Below are positions 1 through 10,096 of a stretch of DNA of 64,000 nt, one piece after another (position 1 is the first letter of the stretch; each line of letters starts with the position of its first letter). The notes beneath the pieces are model-generated. The model saw nothing but the letters and a program-made list of their open reading frames with translations. It made no database searches and had not been told where the DNA came from. The stretch is from assembly GCF_018141425.1 (NCBI RefSeq), contig NZ_CP058561.1, forward strand, positions 1,116,001 to 1,180,000. The letters run 5' to 3'. The position numbers were made by a program, and so were the translations under genes. The stretch is from Vallitalea guaymasensis (GTDB taxonomy: Bacteria; Bacillota; Clostridia; Lachnospirales; Vallitaleaceae).

Positions 1-663
1 GACATATTTCCTATTACCTCCTCTAATAATATAATCCACATATATACTTGGAGTACTTATGCTTTCTGGAGATAAGGTTCCACCATGAACCAATTTTTCT
101 GTTTCAACAATCACAGTCTTACCTGCTGTTGCCATAACTTGATTAAAATTATTAGTTGTACCTCTATAAACTGTATTTCCATATACATCAGTTACGCTTC
201 CTCTTATTAGAGATACATCTGCCTGTAAAATCTTTTCTAATATATATTTCTTACCATCTATTTCTAATACTTGTTTTCCTTCTTCAACTATTGTACCTAT
301 TCCAGTTGGTGTTAAAACTCCACCTAAGCCCGCTCCACCTGATCTGATTCGTTCAACCAAAGTTCCTTGAGGCACTAGTTCAACTTCCATTGTTCCGTCA
401 TTCATTTGATTTCCAGTTTCAGGATTAAGTCCTATATGTGAAGCAAATAATTTTTTAACTCTTTTTGCAACTATCAATTTCCCTACACCTTTATCAACAG
501 TAGCAGTATCTGTTGATATAAGTATAATATCTTTTATTCCTAGCTCAAGAATATAATCTATAAGAGTTTCTGGTGCTCCACACCCCATGAATCCTCCAAC
601 CATCAAAGTCATACCATCAAAAAAGCAATCCTTGATAGTATCTAAATCAACTACTTTCTTCAC
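1..663 (-). CDS. CoA-transferase family I, subunit A (3' end outside window)
   Basis: Reading leftward from a GTG codon at 663, preceded by a GGAGG ribosome-binding site, an uninterrupted frame runs off the window edge (221 codons seen). The N-terminal part has the GGFMGCGAP glycine-rich segment of the alpha subunit of acetoacetate/butyrate-type CoA-transferases (AtoD/CtfA family). This subunit partners a beta subunit that should lie next, outside the window. The gene starts 11 bp after iolJ, so it looks like the last visible member of the inositol operon. In that setting it may move CoA onto a C3 or C4 acid made from inositol, such as 3-hydroxypropionate or acetoacetate; the substrate is inference. 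Confidence 0.85.
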   Translation of the reverse strand, partial: MKKVVDLDTIKDCFFDGMTLMVGGFMGCGAPETLIDYILELGIKDIILISTDTATVDKGVGKLIVAKRVKKLFASHIGLNPETGNQMNDGTMEVELVPQGTLVERIRSGGAGLGGVLTPTGIGTIVEEGKQVLEIDGKKYILEKILQADVSLIRGSVTDVYGNTVYRGTTNNFNQVMATAGKTVIVETEKLVHGGTLSPESISTPSIYVDYIIRGGNRKYV

Positions 664-674
664 ATTTATACCTC

Positions 675-1505
675 CTACCAACCAAGTAAACGATATTTTT
701 CAGTAACAACTTTTTTCATTTTTTCCATTGGTTTCTGGAATAATTGGATTCTATCAAAGATATGTGGATTTTCATTAGAAAAATCCCTCACAGTATTACC
801 AAAAGCCATGCGTACAGCTGTACCTATATTCATTTTACCAACACCGTAATATCTTAACTTTTCTATTTGGTCATCAGGTATTCCTGTTGAACCATGAATT
901 ACCAATGGTACTGGACAAACTTTTGCAATCTTTTCTAGTCTTTCAAAATCAATTACAGCTTTTTGTTCTGTCATACGATGAACATTACCTACTGCCACTG
1001 CAATACAATTCACATTGACTTCATTTGACATAGCCAAAACTTCTTCAACCTCTGTTAATTTTTCGCTTACATTAAGTCCTGGTTCACTATAAGAAACACA
1101 TCCTACCTCTACTTCTAGGGAAACATCACATGGACTACATATACTATAAATATCTTTGGAATTTTTTATGTTCTCTTCTATTGGATAAGCTGAGCCGTCA
1201 TACATAACTGATGTATATCCTGCTTGAATGGCTTTTGCAATATCTACAACATTTTTACCATGATCCAGATGAATACATACATCAACACTAGCTTCCTCAG
1301 CCATTTTTCTATATAATGCACCATAATATTTAACTGGCATAAAATTTGCTGCATCCTTATTTGTCATTAATAATACAGGAGCTCCAATTGTTTGCGCTAC
1401 TTCGATTATTACTTTTGCATCTTCGTAACCAAAAACATTGAACCCTGGTACGATACGATTATTTTTAACAGCAGTTTGCAGCATATTGTTCATATTCACT
1501 AACAT
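675..1505 (-). CDS. iolJ: Class II aldolase, 6-phospho-5-dehydro-2-deoxygluconate aldolase
   Basis: A 276-residue class II fructose-bisphosphate-type aldolase. It has the zinc-binding HLDHG motif near residue 79, VIHGSTGI near 200 and NIGT near 226. In the inositol pathway IolJ splits 6-phospho-5-dehydro-2-deoxy-D-gluconate into dihydroxyacetone phosphate and malonic semialdehyde; that specificity is assigned from its place next to iolC. The start is ATG 1505, with AAAGGAGC upstream inside the end of iolC. Only one base separates the iolC stop from this start, suggesting translational coupling. From sequence alone it could be a general ketose-bisphosphate aldolase. Confidence 0.88.
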   Translation of the reverse strand: MLVNMNNMLQTAVKNNRIVPGFNVFGYEDAKVIIEVAQTIGAPVLLMTNKDAANFMPVKYYGALYRKMAEEASVDVCIHLDHGKNVVDIAKAIQAGYTSVMYDGSAYPIEENIKNSKDIYSICSPCDVSLEVEVGCVSYSEPGLNVSEKLTEVEEVLAMSNEVNVNCIAVAVGNVHRMTEQKAVIDFERLEKIAKVCPVPLVIHGSTGIPDDQIEKLRYYGVGKMNIGTAVRMAFGNTVRDFSNENPHIFDRIQLFQKPMEKMKKVVTEKYRLLGW

Positions 1506-1506
1506 A

Positions 1507-2505
1507 TCAATGCTCCTTTACATAGTTTTTTATAAAGTCTGTAATCTCTTCTTCTGTCGGCATTGCATCAGAACAACTATTATTTGTTACAACGATCGCG
1601 GCTGCACCTGCACCATATTTCATAGCTTCAGTGATACTTTTACCTTTTATTAATGAACTGATAACTCCTCCTGCATAAGAATCACCAGCACCTTGAGTTT
1701 TTAGTGGTTTCACAGGGAATACTTCTCCTTGCTTTTCTTCACCATTTTTCAGATATGCTATAGAACCATCTTTTCCATGTTTCACTATGACTATTTTAGC
1801 ATTATAGCTAAACCAATGATTAGCACTTACTTTATCTTCTTTATTATCTGGTAAATCTATTTTCTCAAGCATATCAAATTCTTCTCTAGTACCAATAATC
1901 ACATCACATTTTTCAGCGGCAAGACTGTAATACAAGCCTGTTTCTTCTTCTGATTTCCATGTGTATGGACGGTAATCTATATCAAAAAAGACTTTTGTAT
2001 TGTGCTTTCTAGCTAATTTCATAGCTAAGAACACGGCTTCTCTTGATGGTGATGCTGCCAAAGCTGTACCTGACACTACCAATACCTTGGAATTTTTAAT
2101 ATAATCTTCTGTGATATCTTCCATAGTAAGTTTCAGATCAACTGCATCAGCTCTGTACATTATTATATTACTCTCTTTTGGACTTACTATTTCAACATAG
2201 GCTAGCCCCATTTTATTATCACATCTATCTACAACTAATCCTTCTGTGTTAATGTTTTTTTCTTGAAGATATTTTATTGCGAATCTTCCAAATGCATCAT
2301 CTGCGACTCTGCCTATAAATCCTGTTTTCATGCCATATCTTGATGTAGCAACTGCAATATTGGCTGGAGATCCTCCAACGCTTTTAGTAAAGGTTTTTGT
2401 TTCTTCTAATGGACAATTATATTCATTTGGGAAAAAATCAATACCAATTCTACCTATTGCAATAACATCAAGTTTTCTGTCTTGTTCAAAACTAATTCCA
2501 TCCAT
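1507..2505 (-). CDS. iolC: 5-dehydro-2-deoxygluconokinase (PfkB family)
   Basis: A 332-residue PfkB/ribokinase-family sugar kinase. The N-terminal substrate-binding signature GGSPANIAVA and the C-terminal signature with the catalytic-base segment GAGDSYAGG are both present. IolC phosphorylates 5-dehydro-2-deoxy-D-gluconate with ATP, giving the substrate of IolJ, whose gene follows directly. Start ATG 2505 has GGAGG about 8 bases upstream. Length is normal for bacterial IolC, which in some genomes is a longer fusion; this one is the kinase alone. Confidence 0.92.
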   Translation of the reverse strand: MDGISFEQDRKLDVIAIGRIGIDFFPNEYNCPLEETKTFTKSVGGSPANIAVATSRYGMKTGFIGRVADDAFGRFAIKYLQEKNINTEGLVVDRCDNKMGLAYVEIVSPKESNIIMYRADAVDLKLTMEDITEDYIKNSKVLVVSGTALAASPSREAVFLAMKLARKHNTKVFFDIDYRPYTWKSEEETGLYYSLAAEKCDVIIGTREEFDMLEKIDLPDNKEDKVSANHWFSYNAKIVIVKHGKDGSIAYLKNGEEKQGEVFPVKPLKTQGAGDSYAGGVISSLIKGKSITEAMKYGAGAAAIVVTNNSCSDAMPTEEEITDFIKNYVKEH

Positions 2506-2523
2506 TTTGAAACCTCCAAAGTG

Positions 2524-3483
2524 TTATCTTTTATTTTTATATGCATCAAGAATTACTGCTCCTACAATAATTAATCCTTTTACAACTTGCTGCCAGTAAG
2601 GAGAAACTCCGATAAGTGTCAGACCATTATTGAGTACACCGATTATCAAGGCACCAATAATAGTTCCAGATATGTAACCTACACCACCTGATAAGCTTGT
2701 TCCCCCGATTACTGCTGATGCAATGGCATCTAACTCATATGATAATCCAGCAGTCGGATTACCTGAACTAACTCTTGCAGTTAAAACGATACCACCAACA
2801 GCTGACATTACTCCTGCAAAAGTATAAATGAGAATCTTGATTTTCTTTACATTCAAACCACATACGATTGCTGCTTGTTCATTTCCACCAATAGCATATA
2901 TTGACTTACCGAAAGTACTTTTTCTAAGAATGATATGAGTCAATAATCCAGCTAATAAGAAAATGATAACCGCAATTGGAACTGGTCCAATTTTTCCAGT
3001 ACCTAGAACCAATAAACTTTCATCGATATTACTTATTGGACGACCATTTGTATATAATAAAGCGGCTCCACGTGCTATAGTCATCATTCCTAATGTTGCA
3101 ATAAACGGTGGAATCCCGGTATATGACAATACAATACCGTTAATAGCTCCACACAATGCTCCTACTAATAATCCAATGATGATTGCTATGATAATATTAT
3201 CTCCAGGAGCAGAGAAACTAGCTACTACTACCCCGACCAATGCGACTACTGAACCAGATGACAAATCAATTCCACCAGTGATGATGATTAAAGTGACACC
3301 ATATGCAATTGTTCCGATTACAGCAACTTGCTTAAAAATATTAATGATATTTGAAGTATTTATGAATATGGGTTTGATCATTGTCATTACGATTATCATA
3401 ATAAATAGAATAACAACCATTCCATATTTATTAAATAACTCTTTCCTACCTTCTTTTGTCTTTAAAAAGCCTATCTTCTCCAT
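2524..3483 (-). CDS. Sugar ABC transporter permease, RbsC type (putative inositol importer)
   Basis: A 319-residue, highly hydrophobic CUT2-family permease with the usual 8-10 membrane segments and the conserved GGIDLSSGSVVALVGV and IGGTSLSGGVG segments. It forms the membrane channel with the ATPase encoded just upstream and takes substrate from the lipoprotein encoded before that. The position directly before iolC, under the iol divergent promoter, argues for myo-inositol or a related polyol as substrate, although the family also carries ribose, galactose and other sugars. Start ATG 3483 follows GGAGGAAGC. Confidence 0.9.
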   Translation of the reverse strand: MEKIGFLKTKEGRKELFNKYGMVVILFIMIIVMTMIKPIFINTSNIINIFKQVAVIGTIAYGVTLIIITGGIDLSSGSVVALVGVVVASFSAPGDNIIIAIIIGLLVGALCGAINGIVLSYTGIPPFIATLGMMTIARGAALLYTNGRPISNIDESLLVLGTGKIGPVPIAVIIFLLAGLLTHIILRKSTFGKSIYAIGGNEQAAIVCGLNVKKIKILIYTFAGVMSAVGGIVLTARVSSGNPTAGLSYELDAIASAVIGGTSLSGGVGYISGTIIGALIIGVLNNGLTLIGVSPYWQQVVKGLIIVGAVILDAYKNKR

Positions 3484-3500
3484 TATGCTTCCTCCTATAA

Positions 3501-4991
3501 TTATTTAGTGGCATATTTCATAATTTCTTCTTGATTAGCTTCATTTCTTGCCAATTCTCCTGTGATCCTGCCTTCATGCATTACAATTATTCTGTCACTC
3601 ATACCTAATACTTCAGGTAATTCCGACGATATCATGATTATGGCTTTACCTTCCTTAGCCAGTAGTGACATCAGTTTATGAATTTCAGATTTTGCACCAA
3701 CATCAATTCCCCTTGTTGGTTCATCAATTATAAGGATATCCGGATTCATCAGAAGCCATCTTGCAATTAATACTTTTTGCTGATTACCTCCACTAAGATT
3801 ATTAATTATTTGAGCTATACTTGGGGTTTTTATCTTCAAATTATCCTTTTGCATAAGACATGCTGAATTAACTTTCTTTTCATTAACGATACCAATTTTA
3901 TTAGAATAAGTATTCAAGTCTGACATAATGGTGTTATCCGAAACTGAAAGAGGTAAAAATAAACCTGTTCTCTTTCTATCTTCTGTTAATAATCCTATAC
4001 CTTGTTTTATAGCATCTTTTGGTGATTTTATGTTTACTTTATTTCCATTAACAAATATTTCTCCTGAAGTTGATTTGTTGATACCAAAAATAGTTTCCAT
4101 GACTTCCGATCTTCCTGCACCCATTAGACCTGCAAAACCTAGAATTTCTCCAGCTCTTACTTGAAAACTAACATCTTGAAAATATTCCTCATGACATAGA
4201 CCCTTGACTTCCAATAATACATCTCCAAATTTTTCAACTTCAATCTTTGGAAAAATCTGATTTACTTCTCTACCAACCATCATAGATATTAACTGACCAC
4301 TTGTTAATTCAGATGATAATCCTGTTCCAATATACTGCCCATCTCTAAAAACAGTACATTCATCTGTTATTTGAAAGACTTCGTCCATTTTATGAGTAAT
4401 ATAGATTACTGCAACACCTTTTGCAGTCAACTTTTTAATCATATTGAATAGTTGTAGGACTTCTCTATCCGTAATAGCTGATGTAGGTTCATCCATAATG
4501 ATCAAATCAGAATTATAAGAAATCGCTTTTGCAATCTCTACCAGCTGTATATAAGCTGTACTCAGGTTTCTCATCTTTTTTTGTGGATCAATTGTTATTC
4601 CCAGTTCATTAAGTAACTCTTTTGTTTTCTTATATAATTTTTTTTCGTTTACCATTCCCCATTTTGAAGGTTCTCTTCCCAAAAATAGATTTTCCGCCAC
4701 TGTCATATCTGGTATAGGACTCAACTCTTGATGAATCATTGAAATTCCTGCATTCAAAGCATCAGCTGTGTTTTTAAGATTCAATTTTTCACCTTTGAAT
4801 TCAATCTCTCCAGCATCTTGCTGCAATATACCGATAAGGATATTCATAAGTGTAGATTTTCCAGCACCATTTTCTCCCATTAATCCATGAACAGTTCCTT
4901 TTTTAACCTCTAAACTGACATTATCTAAAGCTTTAACACCAGGGAATGTTTTTGTAATATTTTTCATTTTCAATATAATATCAGAACTCAT
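3501..4991 (-). CDS. Sugar ABC transporter ATPase, RbsA/MglA type
   Basis: A 496-residue tandem ATPase of the CUT2 family. The first half has Walker [10 protein letters not shown] (residues 39-47), a degenerate signature loop and the DEPTSA Walker B. The second half has a degenerate P-loop (GLMGAGRSE), an intact LSGGNQQKV signature and DEPTRGID. Such asymmetry is normal for RbsA. ATG 4991 is preferred because AAGGAG lies 8-9 bases upstream; an in-frame ATG six bases earlier would sit too close to it. It powers uptake with the permease and binding protein flanking it. Confidence 0.92.
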   Translation of the reverse strand: MSSDIILKMKNITKTFPGVKALDNVSLEVKKGTVHGLMGENGAGKSTLMNILIGILQQDAGEIEFKGEKLNLKNTADALNAGISMIHQELSPIPDMTVAENLFLGREPSKWGMVNEKKLYKKTKELLNELGITIDPQKKMRNLSTAYIQLVEIAKAISYNSDLIIMDEPTSAITDREVLQLFNMIKKLTAKGVAVIYITHKMDEVFQITDECTVFRDGQYIGTGLSSELTSGQLISMMVGREVNQIFPKIEVEKFGDVLLEVKGLCHEEYFQDVSFQVRAGEILGFAGLMGAGRSEVMETIFGINKSTSGEIFVNGNKVNIKSPKDAIKQGIGLLTEDRKRTGLFLPLSVSDNTIMSDLNTYSNKIGIVNEKKVNSACLMQKDNLKIKTPSIAQIINNLSGGNQQKVLIARWLLMNPDILIIDEPTRGIDVGAKSEIHKLMSLLAKEGKAIIMISSELPEVLGMSDRIIVMHEGRITGELARNEANQEEIMKYATK

Positions 4992-5020
4992 GTACATTCT
5001 CCTTCATTTAATACCAGAGC

Positions 5021-5044
5021 TTTCGCTCCGGTATAATATTTGTT
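5021..5044 (-). promoter_or_regulatory. Intercistronic hairpin after the binding-protein gene
   Basis: Ten-base arms with one mismatch close on a four-base loop (GAAA on the transcribed strand) between the binding-protein stop and the ATPase ribosome-binding site. No T-run follows. Such hairpins after solute-binding-protein genes commonly stabilise the upstream message and raise binding protein over ATPase; that role is inferred. Confidence 0.55.
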
Positions 5045-5050
5045 AATCCC

Positions 5051-6022
5051 TTATTCCCACTTAGCAATATATTCATCTACGTTATCTTTATTAACTATTT
5101 CAAATGGTACCCAAACCACTTCTTCAACTTTTTCACCTTTAGCCATTTTTAGTGCTGCTTTCAATGATTCAGAACCTTGACCAAATGGACTTTGGAATAC
5201 TGTAACATCTAGAGTTCCAGCTTTTACATATTCTAATGCATCAAGTGTAGCATCAATACCAGCAACGACAATATCAGTATTGCCAACAGCTTCAAGGGCA
5301 CGAATTGCACCAATTGCCATCTCGTCATTATTAGCTACTATGGCATCAATTTCATCACCGGATTGTAACCAGTTCTCTGCAACTTCCATTCCTTTTGCTC
5401 TATCCCATTTTCCTGTGTCTTGACGAATAATGTTTATTCCTTCATATTTATCAGCAACTTCTACATTACCAGCAGTTCTTTGTACCGCCGCTTCATATCC
5501 TGGAGCTCCTTCAAGTATACAAACATTTCCTTTTTCGCCTAATAACTTAACAACGTGCTCCATTTGCATTAAACCGGCTTGAATAGATTCAGAGCCTACA
5601 TAAACATCTGCTCCTTCAAAAGTACGATTAACTCCAATAAGAGGTATTCCTGCATCTTCACACATTTTTACATATGGTTTAGCTCCTTCTGTATCTACCA
5701 TAACAACAATAATTGCATCAACTTTCTGAGCTATAAGATTTTCCATATTGGCAATCTGTATTGAGCTATCATCTTTAGCATCAGTAAAAACTACTTCTAC
5801 ATCATCTATTGAATCTGCTTCTTCTTTTATGGCATCATATAGATAAGTTTGCCATTTGTCTGCGAAACTTGAACCTGCAACACCAATCTTATATTTTTTT
5901 GCAGTATCATTAGTATTAACCTCATTATTACCTTCATCTTTCTTAGTATCATTTCCACTACACCCAACAACCCAAATCGACATCAAACTAATAATTAGTA
6001 CTAGTGATAAAAGTTTTTTCAT
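5051..6022 (-). CDS. Sugar-binding lipoprotein of the ABC importer (RbsB/periplasmic-binding type)
   Basis: A 323-residue type 1 periplasmic-binding protein. A lipoprotein signal peptide ends in VVGCSG, with the lipidated Cys near residue 21, followed by a Ser/Asn/Asp/Glu-rich linker. The body has the LacI-like fold hallmarks KIGVAGSSFADKWQ and AIVANNDEMAIGAIRA. It is anchored outside the membrane and delivers sugar to the permease. First gene of the leftward inositol operon, with GGAGG upstream of ATG 6022. Inositol as ligand is inferred from the operon; the protein family also binds ribose, xylose and autoinducer-2. Confidence 0.9.
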   Translation of the reverse strand: MKKLLSLVLIISLMSIWVVGCSGNDTKKDEGNNEVNTNDTAKKYKIGVAGSSFADKWQTYLYDAIKEEADSIDDVEVVFTDAKDDSSIQIANMENLIAQKVDAIIVVMVDTEGAKPYVKMCEDAGIPLIGVNRTFEGADVYVGSESIQAGLMQMEHVVKLLGEKGNVCILEGAPGYEAAVQRTAGNVEVADKYEGINIIRQDTGKWDRAKGMEVAENWLQSGDEIDAIVANNDEMAIGAIRALEAVGNTDIVVAGIDATLDALEYVKAGTLDVTVFQSPFGQGSESLKAALKMAKGEKVEEVVWVPFEIVNKDNVDEYIAKWE

Positions 6023-6053
6023 AAATAAATCCTCCTAATTTAGTTAATCATTA

Positions 6054-6064
6054 TTTTTTGATTT
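6054..6064 (-). promoter_or_regulatory. Possible IolR-type site in transporter leader
   Basis: Reads AAATCAAAAAA on the minus strand, matching the B. subtilis IolR consensus WRAYCAADARD at all 11 positions. It lies about 30 bases before the binding-protein start. In AT-rich DNA a single match is weak evidence. Confidence 0.3.
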
Positions 6065-6256
6065 TGTTATTAATTATATTTTTTACTTACTTCATCAAAT
6101 TATTTGTTAATATGATAATTTTATGGATTATATTAAAAATAATTTAATGATAAAAAACTAATAATATAATTACTTACAACTCCTATTCCTTATGCTTCAA
6201 AGTAGAACTTGCTTATAAGATAAAAAAAGAACAAATATATGCGCATTAAACATGTT

Positions 6257-6267
6257 CTGTTTGATTA
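6257..6267 (-). promoter_or_regulatory. Putative IolR-type operator at the transporter start site
   Basis: Minus-strand TAATCAAACAG matches WRAYCAADARD at 10 of 11 positions and covers the predicted +1 of the leftward promoter. It shares TAATCAAA with the site at the rightward iolD start. Confidence 0.5.
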
Positions 6268-6268
6268 C

Positions 6269-6297
6269 ATTATATTTCATTTATTTTCGTTTGTCAA
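6269..6297 (-). promoter_or_regulatory. SigA promoter of the leftward inositol operon
   Basis: On the minus strand TTGACA (6297-6292) and TATAAT (6274-6269) are separated by 17 bp, a perfect housekeeping consensus. Predicted start is near 6262, giving a leader of about 240 bases before the binding-protein gene. Confidence 0.85.
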
Positions 6298-6344
6298 CAC
6301 TCTTTGTCATTTTATACAAAAATATGTTTTTTTTAAAATTATTA

Positions 6345-6374
6345 TTGACAAATATGTATACTACGATGTACTAT
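6345..6374 (+). promoter_or_regulatory. SigA-like promoter of the rightward iol operon
   Basis: TTGACA (6345-6350), an 18-bp gap and TACTAT (6369-6374) place the start near 6381, about 75 bases before iolD. The -10 element is imperfect (4 of 6). Confidence 0.6.
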
Positions 6375-6381
6375 TTAAAAG

Positions 6382-6392
6382 TAATCAAAAGT
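6382..6392 (+). promoter_or_regulatory. Putative IolR-type operator at the iolD start site
   Basis: TAATCAAAAGT matches the B. subtilis IolR consensus WRAYCAADARD at every position and lies at the predicted transcription start, where a repressor would block initiation or clearance. Confidence 0.55.
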
Positions 6393-6454
6393 AAATAAAA
6401 CTCAAGCATAACTAAAGTAATATATTTTATCATCTAAATAAGGAGGAATTATTT

Positions 6455-8317
6455 ATGGAGTCTACCATTAGACTTACAACCGCTCAAGCGTTATTGAAGT
6501 TTCTAAACAATCAATATATTGAAGTGGATGGAAAAGAGATTAAATTTGTTAAAGGTGTTATGGGAATATTTGGACATGGTAATGTTGTGGGGCTTGGTCA
6601 AGCTCTTGACGAGTACAAAGATGAAATGATTTATTATGCTGGTAAGAATGAGCAAGAAATTACTCATGTAGCTGTAGCATATGCAAAACAAAAACGCAGA
6701 ACACAGATTTTTGCATGTACAGCATCTATTGGACCTGGTTCATTAAATATGGTAACAGCTGCAGGAACTGCAACAGTGAATAGAATTCCTGTACTTTTAC
6801 TTCCTTCTGATAGTTATTCAGATCGTCAACCAGATCCTGTATTACAACAAGTAGAACAATCATATGATTATTCAATATCAGCAAATGACTCTTTCAAGGC
6901 TGTAAGCAAGTACTGGGATAGAATTCAACGTCCAGAGCAACTTATGACATCAGCTATTCAAGCAATGCGTGTATTGACTAATCCTGCAGAAACAGGAGCT
7001 GTTACACTTTGTTTACCACAAGATGTACAAGGAGAAGCTTATGACTTCCCAGAATCTTTCTTCAAAAAAAGAGTACATCGTGTTAGAAGAATAGATATTG
7101 ATGAATATGATCTAAGTTCAGCAATAGAGCTTATCAAATCCAAGAAAAAACCAATGGTAATCTGTGGTGGTGGTGTTAGATACAGCTTTGCCGACCAACA
7201 GTTGCTTGATTTTTGTAAGAGTTTCAATATACCTTTTGGTGAAACTCAAGCAGGTAAAGGCATAATACCTTGGACTCATGAATTAAACATGGGTGGCGGC
7301 GGTGTCTGTGGTACTCTAGCCAGCAATCGTTTAGCAAAACAAGCTGACTTGATTATTGCTGTTGGTACAAGACTTAATGACTTCGTTACTTCATCAAAAT
7401 TTGCATATCAAAATCCAGAATTGGATATTTTGACAATAAATATAAATGACTTTGATGCATATAAAATGAATGCTACATCAATTGTAGCTGATGCAAAAAA
7501 AGCCTTAGAGAAATTAACTTCAGCTTTAAAAGAAACTAATTATAAATCAGAGTACACAACTGAGATCAGTGAAGCAAAAAAGGACTGGCAGGTAGAACTG
7601 GATACCATGGCTAATGCAACCAATGAGAATGGATTATGTCAAACTGCTGTTCTATCAACTATCAACAAGACAATTGATGAAGATGCAATTATTGTATCTG
7701 CTTCAGGAAGTATTCCATCTGATCTTGAAAGAATTTGGTGCCCAACTAAACCTGATACATATCATCTAGAATACGGTTTCTCATGTATGGGGTATGAGGT
7801 TAGTGGTGCATTAGGAGCAAAACTTGCAAATCCAGATGTTGAAAGTTACTGTTTCGTTGGTGATGGTGGATTCTTGATGGGTCATTCAGATTTATATACC
7901 AGTATACAAGAAGGTGTAAAAATCAATGTACTCCTATTAGATAATAATGGACATCAATGTATTCATAATCTTCAAAGATCACAAGGTATCGATACTTTTG
8001 GAACTGAATTCAGAGCAAGAAACGGTAATGCTCTACTTGGCGACTATGTTCCTATTGATTTTGCTAAGATTGCAGAAGGATATGGAGCTAAAACCTATAG
8101 AGTAAAAACTATGGATGAATTGATTGCAGCTATAGAAGACTCAAAAAAACAAAGTGTTTCTACTTTAATTGATATCAAAGTATTACCAGGTACAATGACT
8201 GGTGGATTTGAACACTTCTGGAGAGTTGGAACTGCTCAGGTAGCAAAAGATAATAGAGTTGTAGAAGCTGCTAAAAACGTGAATAATATCGTAAACACAA
8301 AATGTTTACCATACTAA
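6455..8317 (+). CDS. iolD: THcHDO hydrolase (3D-(3,5/4)-trihydroxycyclohexane-1,2-dione acylhydrolase)
   Basis: A 620-residue thiamine-diphosphate enzyme of the acetolactate-synthase superfamily. The N-terminal pyrimidine-binding domain has the Glu of KNEQE (66-68), a central DHS-like domain follows, and the C-terminal domain has the TPP/Mg motif beginning GDGGFLMG near residue 469 and ending LLLDNN. IolD hydrolyses the cyclic diketone made by IolE to 5-deoxy-glucuronate. It opens the rightward operon; AAGGAGGAATT precedes ATG 6455. Length matches typical IolD (about 630). Confidence 0.94.
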   Translation: MESTIRLTTAQALLKFLNNQYIEVDGKEIKFVKGVMGIFGHGNVVGLGQALDEYKDEMIYYAGKNEQEITHVAVAYAKQKRRTQIFACTASIGPGSLNMVTAAGTATVNRIPVLLLPSDSYSDRQPDPVLQQVEQSYDYSISANDSFKAVSKYWDRIQRPEQLMTSAIQAMRVLTNPAETGAVTLCLPQDVQGEAYDFPESFFKKRVHRVRRIDIDEYDLSSAIELIKSKKKPMVICGGGVRYSFADQQLLDFCKSFNIPFGETQAGKGIIPWTHELNMGGGGVCGTLASNRLAKQADLIIAVGTRLNDFVTSSKFAYQNPELDILTININDFDAYKMNATSIVADAKKALEKLTSALKETNYKSEYTTEISEAKKDWQVELDTMANATNENGLCQTAVLSTINKTIDEDAIIVSASGSIPSDLERIWCPTKPDTYHLEYGFSCMGYEVSGALGAKLANPDVESYCFVGDGGFLMGHSDLYTSIQEGVKINVLLLDNNGHQCIHNLQRSQGIDTFGTEFRARNGNALLGDYVPIDFAKIAEGYGAKTYRVKTMDELIAAIEDSKKQSVSTLIDIKVLPGTMTGGFEHFWRVGTAQVAKDNRVVEAAKNVNNIVNTKCLPY

Positions 8318-8365
8318 AAATACAAAACCAAACAAAATTATTAATAACAAAAAGGAGAATGTAAA

Positions 8366-9268
8366 ATGAATTTATCTAACCATAATATCAAATTAGGATG
8401 CGCTCCTATCAACTGGACTAATGACGATATGCCTGAATTAGGAGGAGAATTGACTTATCAGCAATGTTTAAGTGAAATGGCTCTTGCTGGTTTTACAGGT
8501 AGTGAAATCGGAAATAAATATCCTAAAGATCTACCTACACTAAAAAAAGCATTAGATATAAGAGGTATGCAAATATGTAATGCTTGGTTTAGCTGCTTCT
8601 TCACTACTAAACCTGAAGAAGAAACACTAAACGCATTTATTGAGCATAGAGATTTCCTACACAGTCTTGGTGCAAAAGTAATTGGTGTTGCTGAAGTTGG
8701 TGTGAGTATTCAAGGTGTCATGGACGCTCCTATGTTCGACGCAGCTCCAATACTTACTGACGAACAATTTGAAAAAATAGCTAATGGTCTTAATAAAATG
8801 GGTAAATTAGCAAAAGAAAAAGGTATGGACATAGCATATCATTATCATATGGGAACTGGAATCCAGTCATTAGAAGAATTTGATAGATTAATGAATATGA
8901 CAGATCCTGATCTAGTATATGCACTTTTCGATACTGGACATGCTACATTTGCTGGAGAAAATGCTGTAGAAGTATTAAAGAAATATATTGATAGAGTTAA
9001 GCACATTCACTTCAAAGATGTTCGCAGTGATATCTTACAAAGAGTTAAAGATGAAAAATTAAGCTTTCTACAAGCTGTAAAAGCTGGTATATATACTGTT
9101 CCAGGCGATGGCGATTTAGTTGATTGGGATGGCGTTTTCACTGTACTTTCAGATAGTAATTATGAAGGATGGATTGTTATAGAAGCAGAACAAGATCCGG
9201 GAATCGCAGATCCATTAGAATATGCAATAAAGGCTCGTAAGTTCATTAACGAAAAAACTGGTCTTTAA
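8366..9268 (+). CDS. iolE: Myo-inosose-2 dehydratase
   Basis: A 300-residue xylose-isomerase-like TIM-barrel protein. The opening KLGCAPINWTNDDMPELGGE and the GSEIGNKYPKD segment are typical of IolE, and HYHMGTG and FDTGHATFAGE supply metal and active-site residues. IolE dehydrates scyllo-inosose to the trihydroxycyclohexane dione hydrolysed by IolD, encoded just upstream. AAGGAG lies 8 bases before ATG 8366. Closely related barrels include inosose isomerases, but the N-terminal segment favours the dehydratase. Confidence 0.92.
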   Translation: MNLSNHNIKLGCAPINWTNDDMPELGGELTYQQCLSEMALAGFTGSEIGNKYPKDLPTLKKALDIRGMQICNAWFSCFFTTKPEEETLNAFIEHRDFLHSLGAKVIGVAEVGVSIQGVMDAPMFDAAPILTDEQFEKIANGLNKMGKLAKEKGMDIAYHYHMGTGIQSLEEFDRLMNMTDPDLVYALFDTGHATFAGENAVEVLKKYIDRVKHIHFKDVRSDILQRVKDEKLSFLQAVKAGIYTVPGDGDLVDWDGVFTVLSDSNYEGWIVIEAEQDPGIADPLEYAIKARKFINEKTGL

Positions 9269-9283
9269 TTAGGAGGAAATAAG

Positions 9284-10078
9284 ATGAAAATTAAGCAGCA
9301 ACAAGAATTCAAACCAGGCATAACACCAATTGTTGACTCAAAAGGACCTTACAAAGAGTTTTTGATGGATTTTGAAATATTAAAAATGAATCAAGGACAA
9401 AAGTACAGTAATTCAGAACCATTAGAAAGAGCATATCTTCTTATCAATGGTAAAATCAAAGTATCTTTCCAAGATAAAGAAGAAATCCTAGAAAGAGAAA
9501 ACTTTTACGATCATGATCCTATTTTGGTTCAAGTATGCTATAATGTAGAATTTGAAATAGAGTGTTTAAATGAAGATACTGAAATAGCTATTTTCAAGAC
9601 TGAAAATGATAAGCTTGATTATTGCAGAATATATACTAAAGATGATATTAGGATTGAGATTCGTGGCAAAGGTACTATGAATGAAACTGCAACTCGTATA
9701 GTTCGTACAATAATAGATCACTCAATCAATCCAGATTCCAATTTAATGATTGGTGAAGATATGCACTACCCTGGAAAATGGGCTGGTTTTCCATCACATT
9801 ATCATCCTCAACCTGAAATATATTTCTATAAGTTTTATCCTTCCAATGGATTTGGTTTATTGAAATTAGAAGATGAAGGAGTATTATTAGAACAAAATGA
9901 TACTGTTCTTATACGCCCTAACTTAGATCACCCCCAAGTTGCGGCTCCTGGATATGGAATGTATTTTATTTGGACAATAAGACATTTAGAAGGAAATCCA
10001 TATCTAGCTCCTATTTTCAAAGATGAACATAAATGGGCAGAAGAACCTGATGCTGTAATCTGGCCAGATAAACACTAA
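9284..10078 (+). CDS. iolB: 5-deoxy-glucuronate isomerase
   Basis: A 264-residue bicupin of the KduI/IolB family. The second cupin carries the metal-binding FPSHYHPQPEIYFYKF segment near residues 168-183, a signature of IolB. It converts 5-deoxy-D-glucuronate to 5-dehydro-2-deoxy-D-gluconate, the IolC substrate, linking the two arms of the divergon. It starts 15 bases after iolE with AGGAGG upstream. Confidence 0.93.
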   Translation: MKIKQQQEFKPGITPIVDSKGPYKEFLMDFEILKMNQGQKYSNSEPLERAYLLINGKIKVSFQDKEEILERENFYDHDPILVQVCYNVEFEIECLNEDTEIAIFKTENDKLDYCRIYTKDDIRIEIRGKGTMNETATRIVRTIIDHSINPDSNLMIGEDMHYPGKWAGFPSHYHPQPEIYFYKFYPSNGFGLLKLEDEGVLLEQNDTVLIRPNLDHPQVAAPGYGMYFIWTIRHLEGNPYLAPIFKDEHKWAEEPDAVIWPDKH

Positions 10079-10096
10079 AATCAAAGGAGGCTGAAT

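Noticed and set aside
2963-3508. A 181-codon rightward open frame opposite the RbsC-type permease
   Set aside because: It is the antisense of a well-supported membrane protein gene and has no ribosome-binding site.
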